DNA of 64,000 nucleotides from Parapontixanthobacter sp963736595 (GCA_963736595.1 CAVTPG010000009.1:1-64000), one strand, 5' to 3'. Counted from the first letter of the stretch, positions 28,885 to 38,252 are shown. Translations and numbers: made by a program. The notes: a model not told the origin generated them from the sequence alone.

Positions 28885-29271
28885 CTAGACTCCCATCCGC
28901 ATGATGTCTTGATAGGCGGACAGCAGCTTGTTGCGCACCTGCAACGTGGCTTCGAACGCGACGCCTGCTTCCTGCCGGGCCAGCATTACCTGCGCCACAT
29001 CGGTCACTTGACCCTGTTCATAGGCTGCGGCGATGTTCGAGGATTTGGTTTGCGCGGCGTTGACGGTTTCGACCGCGCCTTTCAGGGTTTCGGCAAATCC
29101 GCCGCCAGCAGGGGTGCCGGACACGCCGCCCACCATATCGTTGCCTGTCGTGTTGCCGACCGCCGCGCCGCCGCCATTGCGCAACGCACGTAGCGTGTCG
29201 TTCTGTTCGACGATCTGGCGGCGCAGATCGATGACTTGCGCAATGCCGCCAGCCGCTCCGACGCCGCTCAC
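28885..29271 (-). CDS. fliE: flagellar hook-basal body adaptor FliE
   Basis: FliE joins the MS-ring to the rod. This 128-residue protein has a Gly/Ala-rich N-terminus and a conserved C-terminal helix pair (FAETLKGAVETVNAAQTKSS, then DVAQVMLARQEAGVAFEATL and VRNKLLSAYQDIMRMGV), which is the FliE signature. The start overlaps the regulator gene's stop by four bases. This places fliE as the second gene of the operon. Confidence 0.93.
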   Translation of the reverse strand: MSGVGAAGGIAQVIDLRRQIVEQNDTLRALRNGGGAAVGNTTGNDMVGGVSGTPAGGGFAETLKGAVETVNAAQTKSSNIAAAYEQGQVTDVAQVMLARQEAGVAFEATLQVRNKLLSAYQDIMRMGV

Positions 29272-30548
29272 CGCGATGCTCCGACGGCAACGCCTGCTTC
29301 ACGCAATGAGGCCAACCGATAGCGCAGCGTGCGCTCTGAAATGCCGAGCTGGCGCGCGGTATTGCCGCGATGGCCCTGGCACGCTTCCAGCGTTTCGATG
29401 ATTGCCTTGCCTTCGGAATGTCGCACGATCGATGCCAGACGTGCAGGCATATCATCGCTTGCCGGATCGGTAGGGTTAATTGGTGCCGATGTCATTTCGG
29501 CAGAAGCAGGTGGCAAGCAGCGCGCAGGGGAGTCGAAAACGATGTCCGCCGCGTCGATCATATCGGTGTCGCCGGCCAGCAACATGGCGCGCCGGATGAC
29601 GTTTTCCAGCTCGCGGACATTGCCCGGCCATGCGTGTGCGCGCAGTTTCGCCAGCGCAGTATCGCAAATCCACGGTGCTTTTGCTGCCGCATGGCGTTGA
29701 GCCATCGCAAAGGCCAGCGGCGCAATGTCCTCTGGACGCTCGCGCAAAGCCGAAAGGCCAAGCGGAAACACATTGATCCGATAATAAAGGTCGGCACGAA
29801 AGCGGCCCTGCGCCACTTCAAACGGAAGGTCGCGGTTGGCGCAGGCAATTACGCGGACATCGACTTTGACAGGGGTGGTCGCGCCCAGCGGCACCACTTC
29901 GCCTTCCTGTAATGCGCGCAGCAACTTGGCTTGCAAATCCAGCGGCATTTCGGCGATCTCGTCGAGCAGCAACGTGCCACCATCAGCCGCACGGAAGAAC
30001 CCCTCGCGCGCTTCACTTGCGCCGGTAAAAGCCCCTTTGCGATGTCCGAACAGCAACGCCTCCAGCATGGCTTCGGGCATGGCCGCGCAGTTCACCGCGA
30101 TAAAGGGCTTGTCCGCGCGCGGACTAGCGCCGTGAATGAAGCGGGAGAGGACTTCTTTGCCGGTTCCGGTCGGTCCTTCAATGAGGACGGGAATATCGCT
30201 TTTGGCTATCCGCTCCGCCAGGATCATCAGCGCTTGCGACGCAGGGTCGGCACAGATCGGCGTATGAGGTTCCGCGCAGATCGCGAGCAAGGCCGAGACA
30301 GCCGAGTCTAAGGTCATTTCGTTATAGCGTAGAATTATACGGTTCGCTCCGATCCGCTCGATCGCAGGCACCTCTCCATGCTCCAGCACGATCAGCAAAT
30401 CATTGCGGCGGCGTGCCTCGACCACGTCTTCGCTGTCACACAGGAAAATCGTACGCTCGCCCGGCAAATTGGCCAGCGCCGCCCCTGCAATCTGGACCAT
30501 AGGCGAATGTTTTTTCGTGGCTGTTTCGGCGATCTGCAAGCTGGTCAA
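29268..30548 (-). CDS. flbD: sigma-54-dependent flagellar regulator (FlbD-like)
   Basis: A sigma-54 activator. Residues 1-90 form a small N-terminal part without a clear phospho-acceptor receiver domain. The AAA+ domain follows, with Walker A EGPTGTGKE (124-132), the sigma-54 contact loop GAFTGA (172-177) and Walker B GGTLLLDEI. A Fis-type helix-turn-helix ends the protein (ARQLGISERTLRYRLASLR). In Caulobacter, FlbD activates class III/IV sigma-54 promoters such as flgB's, and a perfect sigma-54 site is present before flgB here. The start is TTG at 30548 with a GGAGG five bases upstream. It heads the fli operon, so its own activity could couple with basal-body assembly. Confidence 0.85.
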   Translation of the reverse strand: MTSLQIAETATKKHSPMVQIAGAALANLPGERTIFLCDSEDVVEARRRNDLLIVLEHGEVPAIERIGANRIILRYNEMTLDSAVSALLAICAEPHTPICADPASQALMILAERIAKSDIPVLIEGPTGTGKEVLSRFIHGASPRADKPFIAVNCAAMPEAMLEALLFGHRKGAFTGASEAREGFFRAADGGTLLLDEIAEMPLDLQAKLLRALQEGEVVPLGATTPVKVDVRVIACANRDLPFEVAQGRFRADLYYRINVFPLGLSALRERPEDIAPLAFAMAQRHAAAKAPWICDTALAKLRAHAWPGNVRELENVIRRAMLLAGDTDMIDAADIVFDSPARCLPPASAEMTSAPINPTDPASDDMPARLASIVRHSEGKAIIETLEACQGHRGNTARQLGISERTLRYRLASLREAGVAVGASR

Positions 30549-30763
30549 GTGGGCCTCCGTTAATCTTTGTCTGCCGAGGCTTATGGCGTCCGCCGGACAA
30601 GTTTCCGGTAATTTAAGGCTAGGTAGATCCCCCTAGGCGATGGCTGCTCTGCATTTTCCGATCGCGCTTAATCCTGATGAGATTGTGCCGCTCTTCTTGG
30701 GGACAGCTTCGGCAATGGGTCGGCGCTGCGATTATCCATCGAAACCCACTACGGAGAAAATCA
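30549..30763. other. divergent intergenic region between flbD-fli operon and flagellin gene
   Basis: These 215 bases must hold the promoter of the fli operon (minus strand) and of the flagellin gene (plus strand). No consensus sigma-54 or sigma-28 promoter is certain. A weak match to a -24/-12 pattern runs from TTGGGG at about 30698 to GGCA at 30711. Close to the flagellin start, GGAG lies about eight bases upstream of the ATG at 30764 and is a good ribosome-binding site. Confidence 0.5.
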
Positions 30764-31594
30764 ATGGCCGTTATCAATACCAATATCAGCGCACTTAAAG
30801 CTGCCAACGCATCCAACCAAGCCGATCGTATGACCGGCATCGCTATGGAGCGTCTGTCGACCGGCAAGCGCATCAACGGCGCGAAAGACGATGCTGCGGG
30901 CCTCGCCATTTCAACCACCATGACTGCCCAGATTCGCGGCATGAACCAGGGCATCCGCAATGCCAATGACGGAATGTCGCTGGCGCAGACGGCGGAAGGG
31001 GCGCTGGAAGAAGCTGCCAATATGCTGCAGCGCGTTCGTGAATTGTCGGTGCAAGCTTCCTCGGGCACATATTCGGCCACCGACCGTACCAATATGCAGA
31101 CCGAAGTGGACGCCTTGACCGCGCAACTCGGCTCTGTGATCGCCAATAACGAGTTTAACGGCGTGAAGCTGTTCGACGGTACAACGGCCACGGTCACCAT
31201 TCAGGCTGGTGCCAATGCCAGCGACACAATCGATCTGGCAATGGCCGATTTGACTGGTTTGGCGGCCAATGGCGGCGCAGCAGCGTCTTACAATGTATCG
31301 GGTGCGGATGGTACGGCAGCCAACGCTACGATCGCTGCCGTGGACACAGAGCTGCAGGCGATTGCTACAGCCCGTGCAGGCCTTGGTGCCGGACAAAACC
31401 GCCTGGAATCGGCAGTGAACGATCTCAGCACCAATTCGACGAACCTGTCCGATGCCCGTTCGCGTATCATGGATACCGACTATTCGGCCGAGACGACGGC
31501 GCTCGCCAAAGCGCAGATCCTTGGTCAGGCATCGACCGCTATGTTGGCGCAGGCTAACCAGAGCCAGCAGAACGTGCTGTCATTGCTGCGGTAA
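30764..31594 (+). CDS. fliC: flagellin, short form
   Basis: The 276-residue filament subunit begins with MAVINTNISALKAANASNQ (ATG at 30764, not the upstream codon of the open frame). The conserved D0/D1 helices are present at both ends: TGKRINGAKDDAAGLAIS and AQTAEGALEEAANMLQRVREL at the N-terminus, SRIMDTDYSAETTALAKAQI and STAMLAQANQSQQNVLSLL at the C-terminus. The central region is short, so the outer D2/D3 domains are essentially missing, as in many alphaproteobacterial flagellins. FliS, encoded at the far end of the fli operon, is its likely chaperone. A strong terminator follows. Confidence 0.96.
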   Translation: MAVINTNISALKAANASNQADRMTGIAMERLSTGKRINGAKDDAAGLAISTTMTAQIRGMNQGIRNANDGMSLAQTAEGALEEAANMLQRVRELSVQASSGTYSATDRTNMQTEVDALTAQLGSVIANNEFNGVKLFDGTTATVTIQAGANASDTIDLAMADLTGLAANGGAAASYNVSGADGTAANATIAAVDTELQAIATARAGLGAGQNRLESAVNDLSTNSTNLSDARSRIMDTDYSAETTALAKAQILGQASTAMLAQANQSQQNVLSLLR

Positions 31595-31623
31595 TCTTCG
31601 CGCAAAACAGTATACCTTACAGA

Positions 31624-31654
31624 GGGCTCGGCGGTCATCCGCCGGGCCCTTTTT
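31624..31654 (+). terminator. rho-independent terminator of flagellin gene
   Basis: A GC-rich hairpin (GGGCTCGGCGG, loop TCAT, CCGCCGGGCCC, with one T-G pair) is followed at once by five T residues. It starts 29 bases after the flagellin stop and is the clearest intrinsic terminator in the window. Confidence 0.9.
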
Positions 31655-32119
31655 GTGTGCGGGGAGGTATGATGGCTTCCTTCGTATTGTCTGAGCATGG
31701 CTGGCACATGAGCTTGGTAAGCGCTTGCCGAAAATTGAAAGTAGGCGCGCTCTATGCATGACTTCAGCTGCAGGCCGCACGTGAGAACCGCCTGTGTGCT
31801 GACACGCTATGCAGGTGCATTGGTGGGATGGCGCCATGCCAAATAGCGAGGCCAATGCGGTGTGTGGAATTGTGCTGAATAAGACGCGCGCAGACTTTTA
31901 TATGCGTGCCTGCATCGCCCGCAATGCCTGCTGGACCACTCACAAGATGCCGAGACAACAAGCTGAATGGCCGGACGGCACGCGCACGACAGCGAGCAAG
32001 CCTACCCCAAGCGGAGGCAGCAAGAGGCCCCGCGTAGGCAGGTCTCCGTCACACTGTTGGTTGTAAGTGTTTGTAAATGTAGCCCAAACGGACCAAGTCA
32101 CCGGTCTTCACACCAAAGA
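31655..32119. other. gap without a recognisable gene, between flagellin and motB
   Basis: After the flagellin terminator these 465 bases hold no protein I can recognise and no RNA gene. The longest frame inside (about 31809-32066, plus strand) has no homology-like features and no good ribosome-binding site. motB ends at 32120 on the opposite strand, so this is a convergent intergenic region. Composition is similar to its surroundings, and no mobile-element ends are visible. Confidence 0.5.
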
Positions 32120-33040
32120 TCAGTCGAGCAGCAGCACCGAAATGCGGCGATTGCGCGGATCGGCTGGGTTGTCGTCGATCAGCAGCTCGCGGTCGGCCAC
32201 GCCTTCGATCCGGGCGAAGCGTGCAACCGGGATGCCGCGTTGCATCAGCGCCTGCCGGGTGGTTTCGGCACGACCGGCGGAAAGGGACCAATTGTTAGCG
32301 ACCATGCCCGGTTTCCACGGCAGCGCGTCGGTATGTCCTCGCACGATGATCGCATTAGGATCGCCGGAGATCGCATCGGCAATCGTGCCGATCAGGGCGC
32401 GCGCCTTTGGGACAAGCACCGTTGTGCCCAAAGCGAACATCGAAAAATCGGCATTATCGACCAGATCGATGCGCACTCCTTCCGGCGTTTCCATAACCGT
32501 GACTTGCCGGGCAAGCTCTTTCAATTGTGCCGATCTGGCCAGCCGTTCCTGAATTTTGCGACGAATTATGGTCGCTTGCGCAATGCGTTTCTCGCGCGCT
32601 GAACCTTCCTTCGGCCCGCCATCCGTGTCGAACGGAATAGTCAGCGATTGCGTTCCGGTTTGCCCCTGCGCGTGCGGATAACTATCGACATCGGTCAGCG
32701 AGCTTCCACCCAGCAGACCGTTAGAACCGGCGCTTTCTTCTTTCAGCTTGACCAAAGTGGGAGTGAAATAATCGGCCAGCCCTTTTTTCTGATTTTCAGT
32801 GGTCGCGCCCAGCAACCAGAGCAGTAGAAAAAACGCCATCATTGCGGTTACGAAATCGGCATAAGCGACTTTCCAGGCACCACCGTGATGGCCGGCTTCC
32901 TGCACGATGACCTTTTTGACGATAACCGGGCGGAGTGGTTCCTGCTCTTTATTATCCGGTTCATCGGCGACGCGCCGCTCAATGCCCTCGTAATCTGGCT
33001 CGGTCGCGGCAGGCTTATCGGATGCAGGAGCGGTCGCCAT
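32120..33040 (-). CDS. motB: flagellar stator protein MotB
   Basis: MotB anchors the stator to peptidoglycan and carries the proton-binding Asp. The N-terminal cytosolic tail is longer than usual (about 50 residues), followed by GGAWKVAYADFVTAMMAFFLL with the essential Asp at residue 62. The C-terminus is an OmpA-like peptidoglycan-binding domain (AIIVRGHTDALPWKPG, ARFARIEGVADREL). It lies one base downstream of motA. The product is 306 residues. Confidence 0.95.
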   Translation of the reverse strand: MATAPASDKPAATEPDYEGIERRVADEPDNKEQEPLRPVIVKKVIVQEAGHHGGAWKVAYADFVTAMMAFFLLLWLLGATTENQKKGLADYFTPTLVKLKEESAGSNGLLGGSSLTDVDSYPHAQGQTGTQSLTIPFDTDGGPKEGSAREKRIAQATIIRRKIQERLARSAQLKELARQVTVMETPEGVRIDLVDNADFSMFALGTTVLVPKARALIGTIADAISGDPNAIIVRGHTDALPWKPGMVANNWSLSAGRAETTRQALMQRGIPVARFARIEGVADRELLIDDNPADPRNRRISVLLLD

Positions 33041-33041
33041 G

Positions 33042-33905
33042 TCAGCTGTTCTTCAGAGTATCGAGCAATTCCAGCAGCGGCGGACGCAGCGCTTCGGGCA
33101 ATCCCGATCGCGCCGATTCCACCGCCAAAGCATGGGGCCAGCCATGCAGCGAAGCCATCAGAACTTGCTTGACCGACTGGAAAATCTGCTGATCCTGCGC
33201 GTTAATCTGTTTCAAGCGGCCTGCAAGCGGACCGACGATACCGTAAGCGAGAAACACGCCGAGGAATGTGCCGACAAGAGCGGCGCCGATCATACTGCCC
33301 AACACGGCGGGCGGCTCATCGATCGAACCCATGGTCTTGATAATGCCCAGCACGGCGGCAACGATGCCCAGCGCCGGCAGGGCATCGGCAAGTTGCTGTA
33401 ATGCATGGGCCGGTTCATCCAGTTCGCTGAAATGCGCGCGCATGGCATTGTCCATGACTTCCTCGACGGCATGAGGTTCGAGCGAGCCGGAGGAAATGAC
33501 TTGCAGCATCAATGTGTCGCAGATCAAACCGCCCAGAGCATGGTCTGCGATGATGCGCGGATATTCGGCAAACAGCGAAGATTCCTGCGGGTTTGTGACG
33601 TGACCTTCGACGACGACCGGGCCTTCCAGCTTCATCAGCCGCATCAACCGCCCGGTCAGGGCAATGGCGTCAATATGGTCCTGCCGGTTATAACTCGGTC
33701 CTTTGAAAACTTTCATCAACCCGCGACCCATGCCTTTGATTTCGTGCATGGAATTGCCGACCACGATGGCTCCTGCCGATGCGCCGCCGATGATCATCAT
33801 TTCAGTTGGTACTGCGGCCATGACCGGACCCAAAGCACCACCGGCAAGAACAAAGCCGCCGAAAACCATGACCAGTAGAATGACAATTCCGAGTGCTGCA
33901 AACAT
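33042..33905 (-). CDS. motA: flagellar stator protein MotA
   Basis: MotA forms the proton channel with MotB and pushes on FliG. The start is the ATG at 33905 (MFAALGIVILLVMVFGGFVL); the open frame extends upstream but without similarity. Four transmembrane segments are present. The two conserved prolines appear in ADALPALGIVAAVLGII and LAYGIVGPLAGRL, and the cytosolic loop is charged. It is 287 residues long and lies 22 bases after flgL, at the end of the flg operon. Confidence 0.95.
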   Translation of the reverse strand: MFAALGIVILLVMVFGGFVLAGGALGPVMAAVPTEMMIIGGASAGAIVVGNSMHEIKGMGRGLMKVFKGPSYNRQDHIDAIALTGRLMRLMKLEGPVVVEGHVTNPQESSLFAEYPRIIADHALGGLICDTLMLQVISSGSLEPHAVEEVMDNAMRAHFSELDEPAHALQQLADALPALGIVAAVLGIIKTMGSIDEPPAVLGSMIGAALVGTFLGVFLAYGIVGPLAGRLKQINAQDQQIFQSVKQVLMASLHGWPHALAVESARSGLPEALRPPLLELLDTLKNS

Positions 33906-33927
33906 GGGAAAATAACTCCGGTCGGGC

Positions 33928-34848
33928 TTAAATGCGGTCGAACAAGGTAAGCGATGACAAGCGGGCGAAACCGGCCTGGCTTGCTTCAAGGACGGTCAAA
34001 GCCTGCTGCAAGCGGGCGATGGTAGAGGTGTAATCTACGCCGGAGGTTTCTTGCTGCGCGGCGGCGCGTGCTTCTGATCGCACTTCTTGCCGACCCTGGA
34101 TCGTGTCCACCCATGCAATCCGCGCGCCGATAATGGCTTGCGAGCGCGTGATGACATCGAGTGCATCATCAAGCCCGCTCAGCGCATCGCGGGCTGCGAC
34201 GCCGGGATCTGCCGCACTGCCTTGCAGCGCATCAGCCAGCGTTTTTACAAAGGCGAGCAAGTTTTGCGGTTGCCCGGCGGACGTGAAGTCGAACACTTCG
34301 GGACCGGTTAAGCCGCGCTGGACGCTTTGCCCTTCGCCAAGCAGCAATACGCTGCTCTGCGCAGTTCCAAGATAGGTGGCATCACCATTGCCATCCATCG
34401 CATACGCATCGCCCGCGACTTCTCCTGCAAACAGGCTGCTTCCGCCAACGTCGCGCGCATTGATCGCGGCCAGCAGGCCAAGCCTGACTTGGGCAATTTC
34501 CTGCCCGATCGAGGCGCGTTGTTCATCCGAAACGGTATCGTTGCCAGCCCACACGGCCAATTCTTTGATCCGCGCCAGATCCTCGCCGATCGATTGCAAT
34601 GCGCTGCCTGCCAGCGACAGATCGTCATTTGCGCGGACGGCATTTTTCCCGTCCATTTCGGCAAGCCTTTGCGCCCGCTCCAGCATTCTGGCTTGAGCCG
34701 CCGCCACGGGATCGTCCGACGAACGCGATAACCGCTGCCCGCTTGCAAGTTGCGATTGCATGGTCTCCACGTCCCGACGCGTCTCACTCATCTGCGCCAG
34801 TGACCGGTTATGAAATGCCAAGGAGCTGTTGGTGATAAAGCTCATCAT
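33928..34848 (-). CDS. flgL: hook-filament junction protein FlgL
   Basis: FlgL (HAP3) is the second junction protein between hook and filament. The 306-residue product starts MMSFITNSSLAFHNRSLAQ, then SETRRDVETMQSQLASGQRL, the flagellin-like N-terminal helix. It ends TIARLQQALTVLEASQAGFA. Its ATG overlaps the flgK stop (ATGA). Typical length and order (flgK-flgL) make the call secure. Confidence 0.92.
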   Translation of the reverse strand: MMSFITNSSLAFHNRSLAQMSETRRDVETMQSQLASGQRLSRSSDDPVAAAQARMLERAQRLAEMDGKNAVRANDDLSLAGSALQSIGEDLARIKELAVWAGNDTVSDEQRASIGQEIAQVRLGLLAAINARDVGGSSLFAGEVAGDAYAMDGNGDATYLGTAQSSVLLLGEGQSVQRGLTGPEVFDFTSAGQPQNLLAFVKTLADALQGSAADPGVAARDALSGLDDALDVITRSQAIIGARIAWVDTIQGRQEVRSEARAAAQQETSGVDYTSTIARLQQALTVLEASQAGFARLSSLTLFDRI

Positions 34849-36179
34849 CCGATCCCCAGAAGCGTGTCGAAGATATCTGCGGCGGTCTGGATAACGCGGC
34901 TATTGGCTTGGAAGGCTTGCTGGAATCGCAGCAGATTGGCTGCTTCATTGTCGAGATCGACGCCAGTTTCGGCAATCAGCGCATACTCCGCTGTGTCCGC
35001 AATAATGCGCAGAGCATCGCGCGTCGTTTCGCGTCCGTATATCGCGCTGGAAAGGTCGTATAAGATGCGGTCGGTAGCGGCAGCTGGTCCGTTTCCGGCA
35101 AGCGTGGCACGCAAGGCTTCAAGATTGCCGGTCGACCGGCTATTAGGCCCAGACCCTGACGAAGCGGTCGCGAAGCCCGACCCATTTGCAAGGGCGAGCT
35201 GGATGCTGGCCGCGCCCGTGCCGGAAAAGAGCGGCTGGCCCTGTGTTCCGGCTGGCGTAACGCCATTCGACTGCGCATCGTTGCCTTGCTGGATTAGCAA
35301 TGCTGCAGACCCATCAAGCTCAATATGCAAATCGCGGATGCGCGCAATGGCACTTGCCTGGCCCGTCAGCGAGCCAGCCGTTGGCGTGACAACCGCTCCA
35401 TCAAGCGCAAACGAAACAGTCGTATCCGCATTCTGCGCCATGGTAAGAGTAGCGACCTGAGCGCCATCGACAAGCGCCGCTCCGCCGCTGCCAAGGCGCA
35501 CGGTCGCGCGTCCTACAGGGTCGATCTCGGTAGTAGTGCCAACCAGTTCGGACATTTGCTTTAGCATAGCGTCGCGCTGGTCGAGCAGCGTGGCTTTGCT
35601 CATCGATCCGTCCTGCGCGCGAGCAAGGCCGAGATTGGTCCGGGCCAGTTCCCGAGCGAGAATATTGACTTGTTCCACGCCAAAAGTCGCGCCGCTGAGC
35701 AACCCTTCGCGCGCGGCATCAAGACCCTGCGATGCAAGGCTGAATGTCTGCGTCAAACTACGAGCGGCTTCAAAGGCGCTTGCTCTTAGCGCGCCATCCA
35801 GCGGGTCGGCGGTGAGCTGCGCAAGGCTACCCTCGAATTGCGTGATGGCGGAATGAAGACCCGACTGCTCGATGGCCGCTTCGGCACTACGCAGTCCTGT
35901 CAGTTCCGCATCCGCTCGCGCCGCGTCGCCATTGGTTCGGCGCAGTTCGGTGTGCAGAAACTGCGATTGGGTGCGCAGAACGCGATCGACCCGCGCTCCG
36001 CTCAGGGCCGCGCTGCTGTTAAGTCCGATACCACCGGTCGCGGCGACTTCCGCAATGCTCAATGAGCGACGGGCGTAATCGGGGTTGTCGGCATTGGCGA
36101 TGTTCTGCGCGGTCGCTTCCAATGCGCTGCGCGCTACAGCTGCGCCGCTCCTGCCGATTTGGATGAGATTGCCGGACAT
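34845..36179 (-). CDS. flgK: hook-filament junction protein FlgK
   Basis: FlgK (HAP1) sits between the hook and FlgL. The conserved N-terminal motif is present in GNLIQIGRSGAAVARSALEA followed by TAQNIANADNPDYARRSL. The C-terminal end RFQQAFQANSRVIQTAADIF is typical of hook-associated proteins. At about 444 residues it is a little short. The ATG at 36179 (one base after flgJ's stop) is preferred over the upstream ATG at 36200. Export would be by the flagellar type III system. Confidence 0.93.
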   Translation of the reverse strand: MSGNLIQIGRSGAAVARSALEATAQNIANADNPDYARRSLSIAEVAATGGIGLNSSAALSGARVDRVLRTQSQFLHTELRRTNGDAARADAELTGLRSAEAAIEQSGLHSAITQFEGSLAQLTADPLDGALRASAFEAARSLTQTFSLASQGLDAAREGLLSGATFGVEQVNILARELARTNLGLARAQDGSMSKATLLDQRDAMLKQMSELVGTTTEIDPVGRATVRLGSGGAALVDGAQVATLTMAQNADTTVSFALDGAVVTPTAGSLTGQASAIARIRDLHIELDGSAALLIQQGNDAQSNGVTPAGTQGQPLFSGTGAASIQLALANGSGFATASSGSGPNSRSTGNLEALRATLAGNGPAAATDRILYDLSSAIYGRETTRDALRIIADTAEYALIAETGVDLDNEAANLLRFQQAFQANSRVIQTAADIFDTLLGIG

Positions 36180-36180
36180 T

Positions 36181-36474
36181 CTAGCTATCCTCGGCCACAT
36201 CGGGCAGGCGCGTAGAAAGTTGGCGCTCGATCATTTCCGCGATGCCGAAAGCTCCGGTCGAAGCAGCAATGTCAGCCAGATATTCATCGCGCATCGTGCC
36301 GTATGTTTCCATTGCCTGCCCGCCGAACACATCACCGCCGCCAAAGTCGGTGGCGCGCGCGGCCTCCAGCATCCGCCGCACGAAGACCGCTTCGAAGCCT
36401 TTGGCGGCCTGACGCAGTTCGGCACGTTCTTGCGGATCCGAGGCGGCGGTAATGGACGTAATTGGGTCGGTCAC
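36181..36474 (-). CDS. flgJ: rod-binding protein FlgJ, N-terminal domain only
   Basis: A 97-residue protein matching only the rod-binding (Rod-binding/FlgJ N) domain: LRQAAKGFEAVFVRRMLEAA and TYGTMRDEYLADIAASTGAF. The muramidase half of the gammaproteobacterial FlgJ is missing, as in many alphaproteobacteria. A separate lytic transglycosylase encoded at 44.4-45.3 kb may supply the wall-cutting role. The GTG start overlaps the flgI stop. Confidence 0.9.
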   Translation of the reverse strand: MTDPITSITAASDPQERAELRQAAKGFEAVFVRRMLEAARATDFGGGDVFGGQAMETYGTMRDEYLADIAASTGAFGIAEMIERQLSTRLPDVAEDS

Positions 36475-37568
36475 AGGATCACCATCTCGGCCTGCAACGC
36501 GCCCGCTTGCTTTAATGCTTCCAGGATAACGATCAAATCTGACGCGCCCACATCCAGCAGATTGAGCGCATCAACAATCTGCGACAAGTTCGCACCGCCT
36601 TCCATCAGGGTCACTCGGTTCCCGTATTGATCGGCGGTAATCTCGCTCGATTCCTCGATTGCGGTACGGCCGTTGCCGAAGGGTTCGGGCTGAACCACGC
36701 GCGGCGCTTCATCGATCCGCACGACCAGTTTGCCGTGGCTGATAGCGGCTGGCGAGAGCCGCACCGCGCTGTTAATGACGACCGTGCCCGTGCGGCTGTT
36801 CACGATGACGCGAGCCGGGGTTTCCGCAGGTTCGATCTCGATCATTTCGATTGCGGCCATCAATGACGAGCGCGCATCATTATCGGCGGGCATGGCGATG
36901 GAAATTGTTACGCCGTCAACAATCAGAGCGTAATCAGGATATGCGGCGTTGATCGCGTCACGGACGCGCGAGGCCGTCAGGAAATCAGCTTGGTTGAGGT
37001 TGAAGCGCAGCTCGGCACCGCTGTCGAAGCCGGTCGCGACCGTGCGCTCAACTGTTGCGCCGTCGGCAATCCTGCCCACGGTCGGGACGTTGACCGTCAG
37101 CATCGATCCATCGCGCGCCGACGCACCAAGGCCGCCGACCGCCAGATTGCCCTGAGCCATGGCGTAAATTTGGCCATCTGCACCGTAAAGCGTTGTCAGG
37201 ATCAGCGCACCGCCGCGCAGGCTTTTCGCCTTGCCCAGCGTCGATACGGTGATGTCGATCCGCTGTCCCGGTTTTGCAAAAGCGGGCAGTTCGGCAGTCA
37301 CAATCACCGCCGCCGCGTTCTTCAGGCCGGGCGCGACCCCGGCCGGCAGGTTAAGGCCGAGACGACCGGACACGCCTTTCATCGCCTGCGTCAGATAAGC
37401 GAGATTATCATCACCTGTACCCTGCAAACCAACAACCACGCCATATCCGGTAAGCTGATTGGGCCGCACGCCTTGAAACGTGCCGATATCGCGCAGTCGT
37501 TCGGCGAAAGCCGGTGCCGACTGAAGCGCAGCCAGCAGGGCGAGGATGGCTAGGAGGAAGCGGGTCAT
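36471..37568 (-). CDS. flgI: flagellar P-ring protein FlgI
   Basis: FlgI forms the periplasmic P-ring. The frame is open back to 37742, but ATG 37568 (or 37571) gives a clean signal peptide (TRFLLAILALLAALQSAPAF) followed by AERLRDIGTFQGVRPNQLTG and VVVGLQGTGDD, the diagnostic FlgI motif. GGAG lies about six bases upstream of 37568. Length is about 365 residues, normal. FlgA, encoded at 43.1 kb, is its chaperone. Confidence 0.95.
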   Translation of the reverse strand: MTRFLLAILALLAALQSAPAFAERLRDIGTFQGVRPNQLTGYGVVVGLQGTGDDNLAYLTQAMKGVSGRLGLNLPAGVAPGLKNAAAVIVTAELPAFAKPGQRIDITVSTLGKAKSLRGGALILTTLYGADGQIYAMAQGNLAVGGLGASARDGSMLTVNVPTVGRIADGATVERTVATGFDSGAELRFNLNQADFLTASRVRDAINAAYPDYALIVDGVTISIAMPADNDARSSLMAAIEMIEIEPAETPARVIVNSRTGTVVINSAVRLSPAAISHGKLVVRIDEAPRVVQPEPFGNGRTAIEESSEITADQYGNRVTLMEGGANLSQIVDALNLLDVGASDLIVILEALKQAGALQAEMVIL

Positions 37569-37581
37569 CATTCTCTCCGGT

Positions 37582-38238
37582 TCAAAACGGGCTGATTGCG
37601 CCAAAAAAGCGCGAGAGCCAGCCGGGGCGGCTCGATTGCTGGATCGCACCCGCACCGGAATAGATGATGCGCGCATCGGCAACATTGCTCGACAGCAGAC
37701 GATTGTCGGCGTCGATATCCGCCAGACGCACGATCCCGGCAAATTGCACCCATTCGTCTCCCTGGCTTAGCAACATCTGTTTTTCTCCGACGACATAAGC
37801 CGTTCCGTTGGGCCGCACTTCGGCGACTGTTACGGCCAATGCGCCGTTCAGCGTGCTGCGCTGCGCGGCATTGCCTCTTCCAGAGAACGACGATTGTGCC
37901 GCGGCTTTAAGGGCTTCGGGATTGAGAAAATCGAGCGGACCGGCAGCGGGCGGTGTAATCGAAGCAGACCCGTTGCGGTCGGTCCTGCCGCTGGTCTGTT
38001 TGGATGTGCCGATGTTTTCGGTAAGCACGATCATGACCAGATCGCCCACTTGCCGGGCGCGCGTGCCTTCGATCAGCCCCGCATAACCATTGGCGCTTTG
38101 GAAGATCGCGCCGTTTTGCGGCGACACCACGGGTTGCGGCGGGGGCAGGACTGGCTGAAAACCGGGCTGGGGCTGCTGCGCAGAGCACGCTGCAAGCGAT
38201 AGCAGCGCCAGCGCGGAAAAAAGAGCGGATCGGATCAT
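37582..38238 (-). CDS. flgH: flagellar L-ring lipoprotein FlgH
   Basis: FlgH forms the L-ring in the outer membrane. The ATG at 38238 (AAGG upstream) gives the lipoprotein signal IRSALFSALALLSLAAC with Cys at residue 18; longer starts at 38253-38256 overlap flgG but add a poor extension. The mature part has GDLVMIVLTENIGTSKQTSG and EKQMLLSQGDEWVQFAGIVR, the FlgH signatures. About 218 residues. Confidence 0.95.
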   Translation of the reverse strand: MIRSALFSALALLSLAACSAQQPQPGFQPVLPPPQPVVSPQNGAIFQSANGYAGLIEGTRARQVGDLVMIVLTENIGTSKQTSGRTDRNGSASITPPAAGPLDFLNPEALKAAAQSSFSGRGNAAQRSTLNGALAVTVAEVRPNGTAYVVGEKQMLLSQGDEWVQFAGIVRLADIDADNRLLSSNVADARIIYSGAGAIQQSSRPGWLSRFFGAISPF

Positions 38239-38252
38239 CGGTTTACCTTGCA

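Noticed and set aside
30549..30763. Sigma-28 promoter of the flagellin gene
   Set aside because: FliA is present, but I could not find TAAA-like and GCCGAT-like boxes with correct spacing. The closest match (GGCGATGG near 30636) has wrong spacing to any -35 element.
31809..32066. 85-residue plus-strand frame in the gap after flagellin
   Set aside because: There is no good ribosome-binding site, composition is random-like and I recognise no similarity.
37569..37742. 57-residue extension of FlgI
   Set aside because: It overlaps flgH and would bury the clear signal peptide at 37568.
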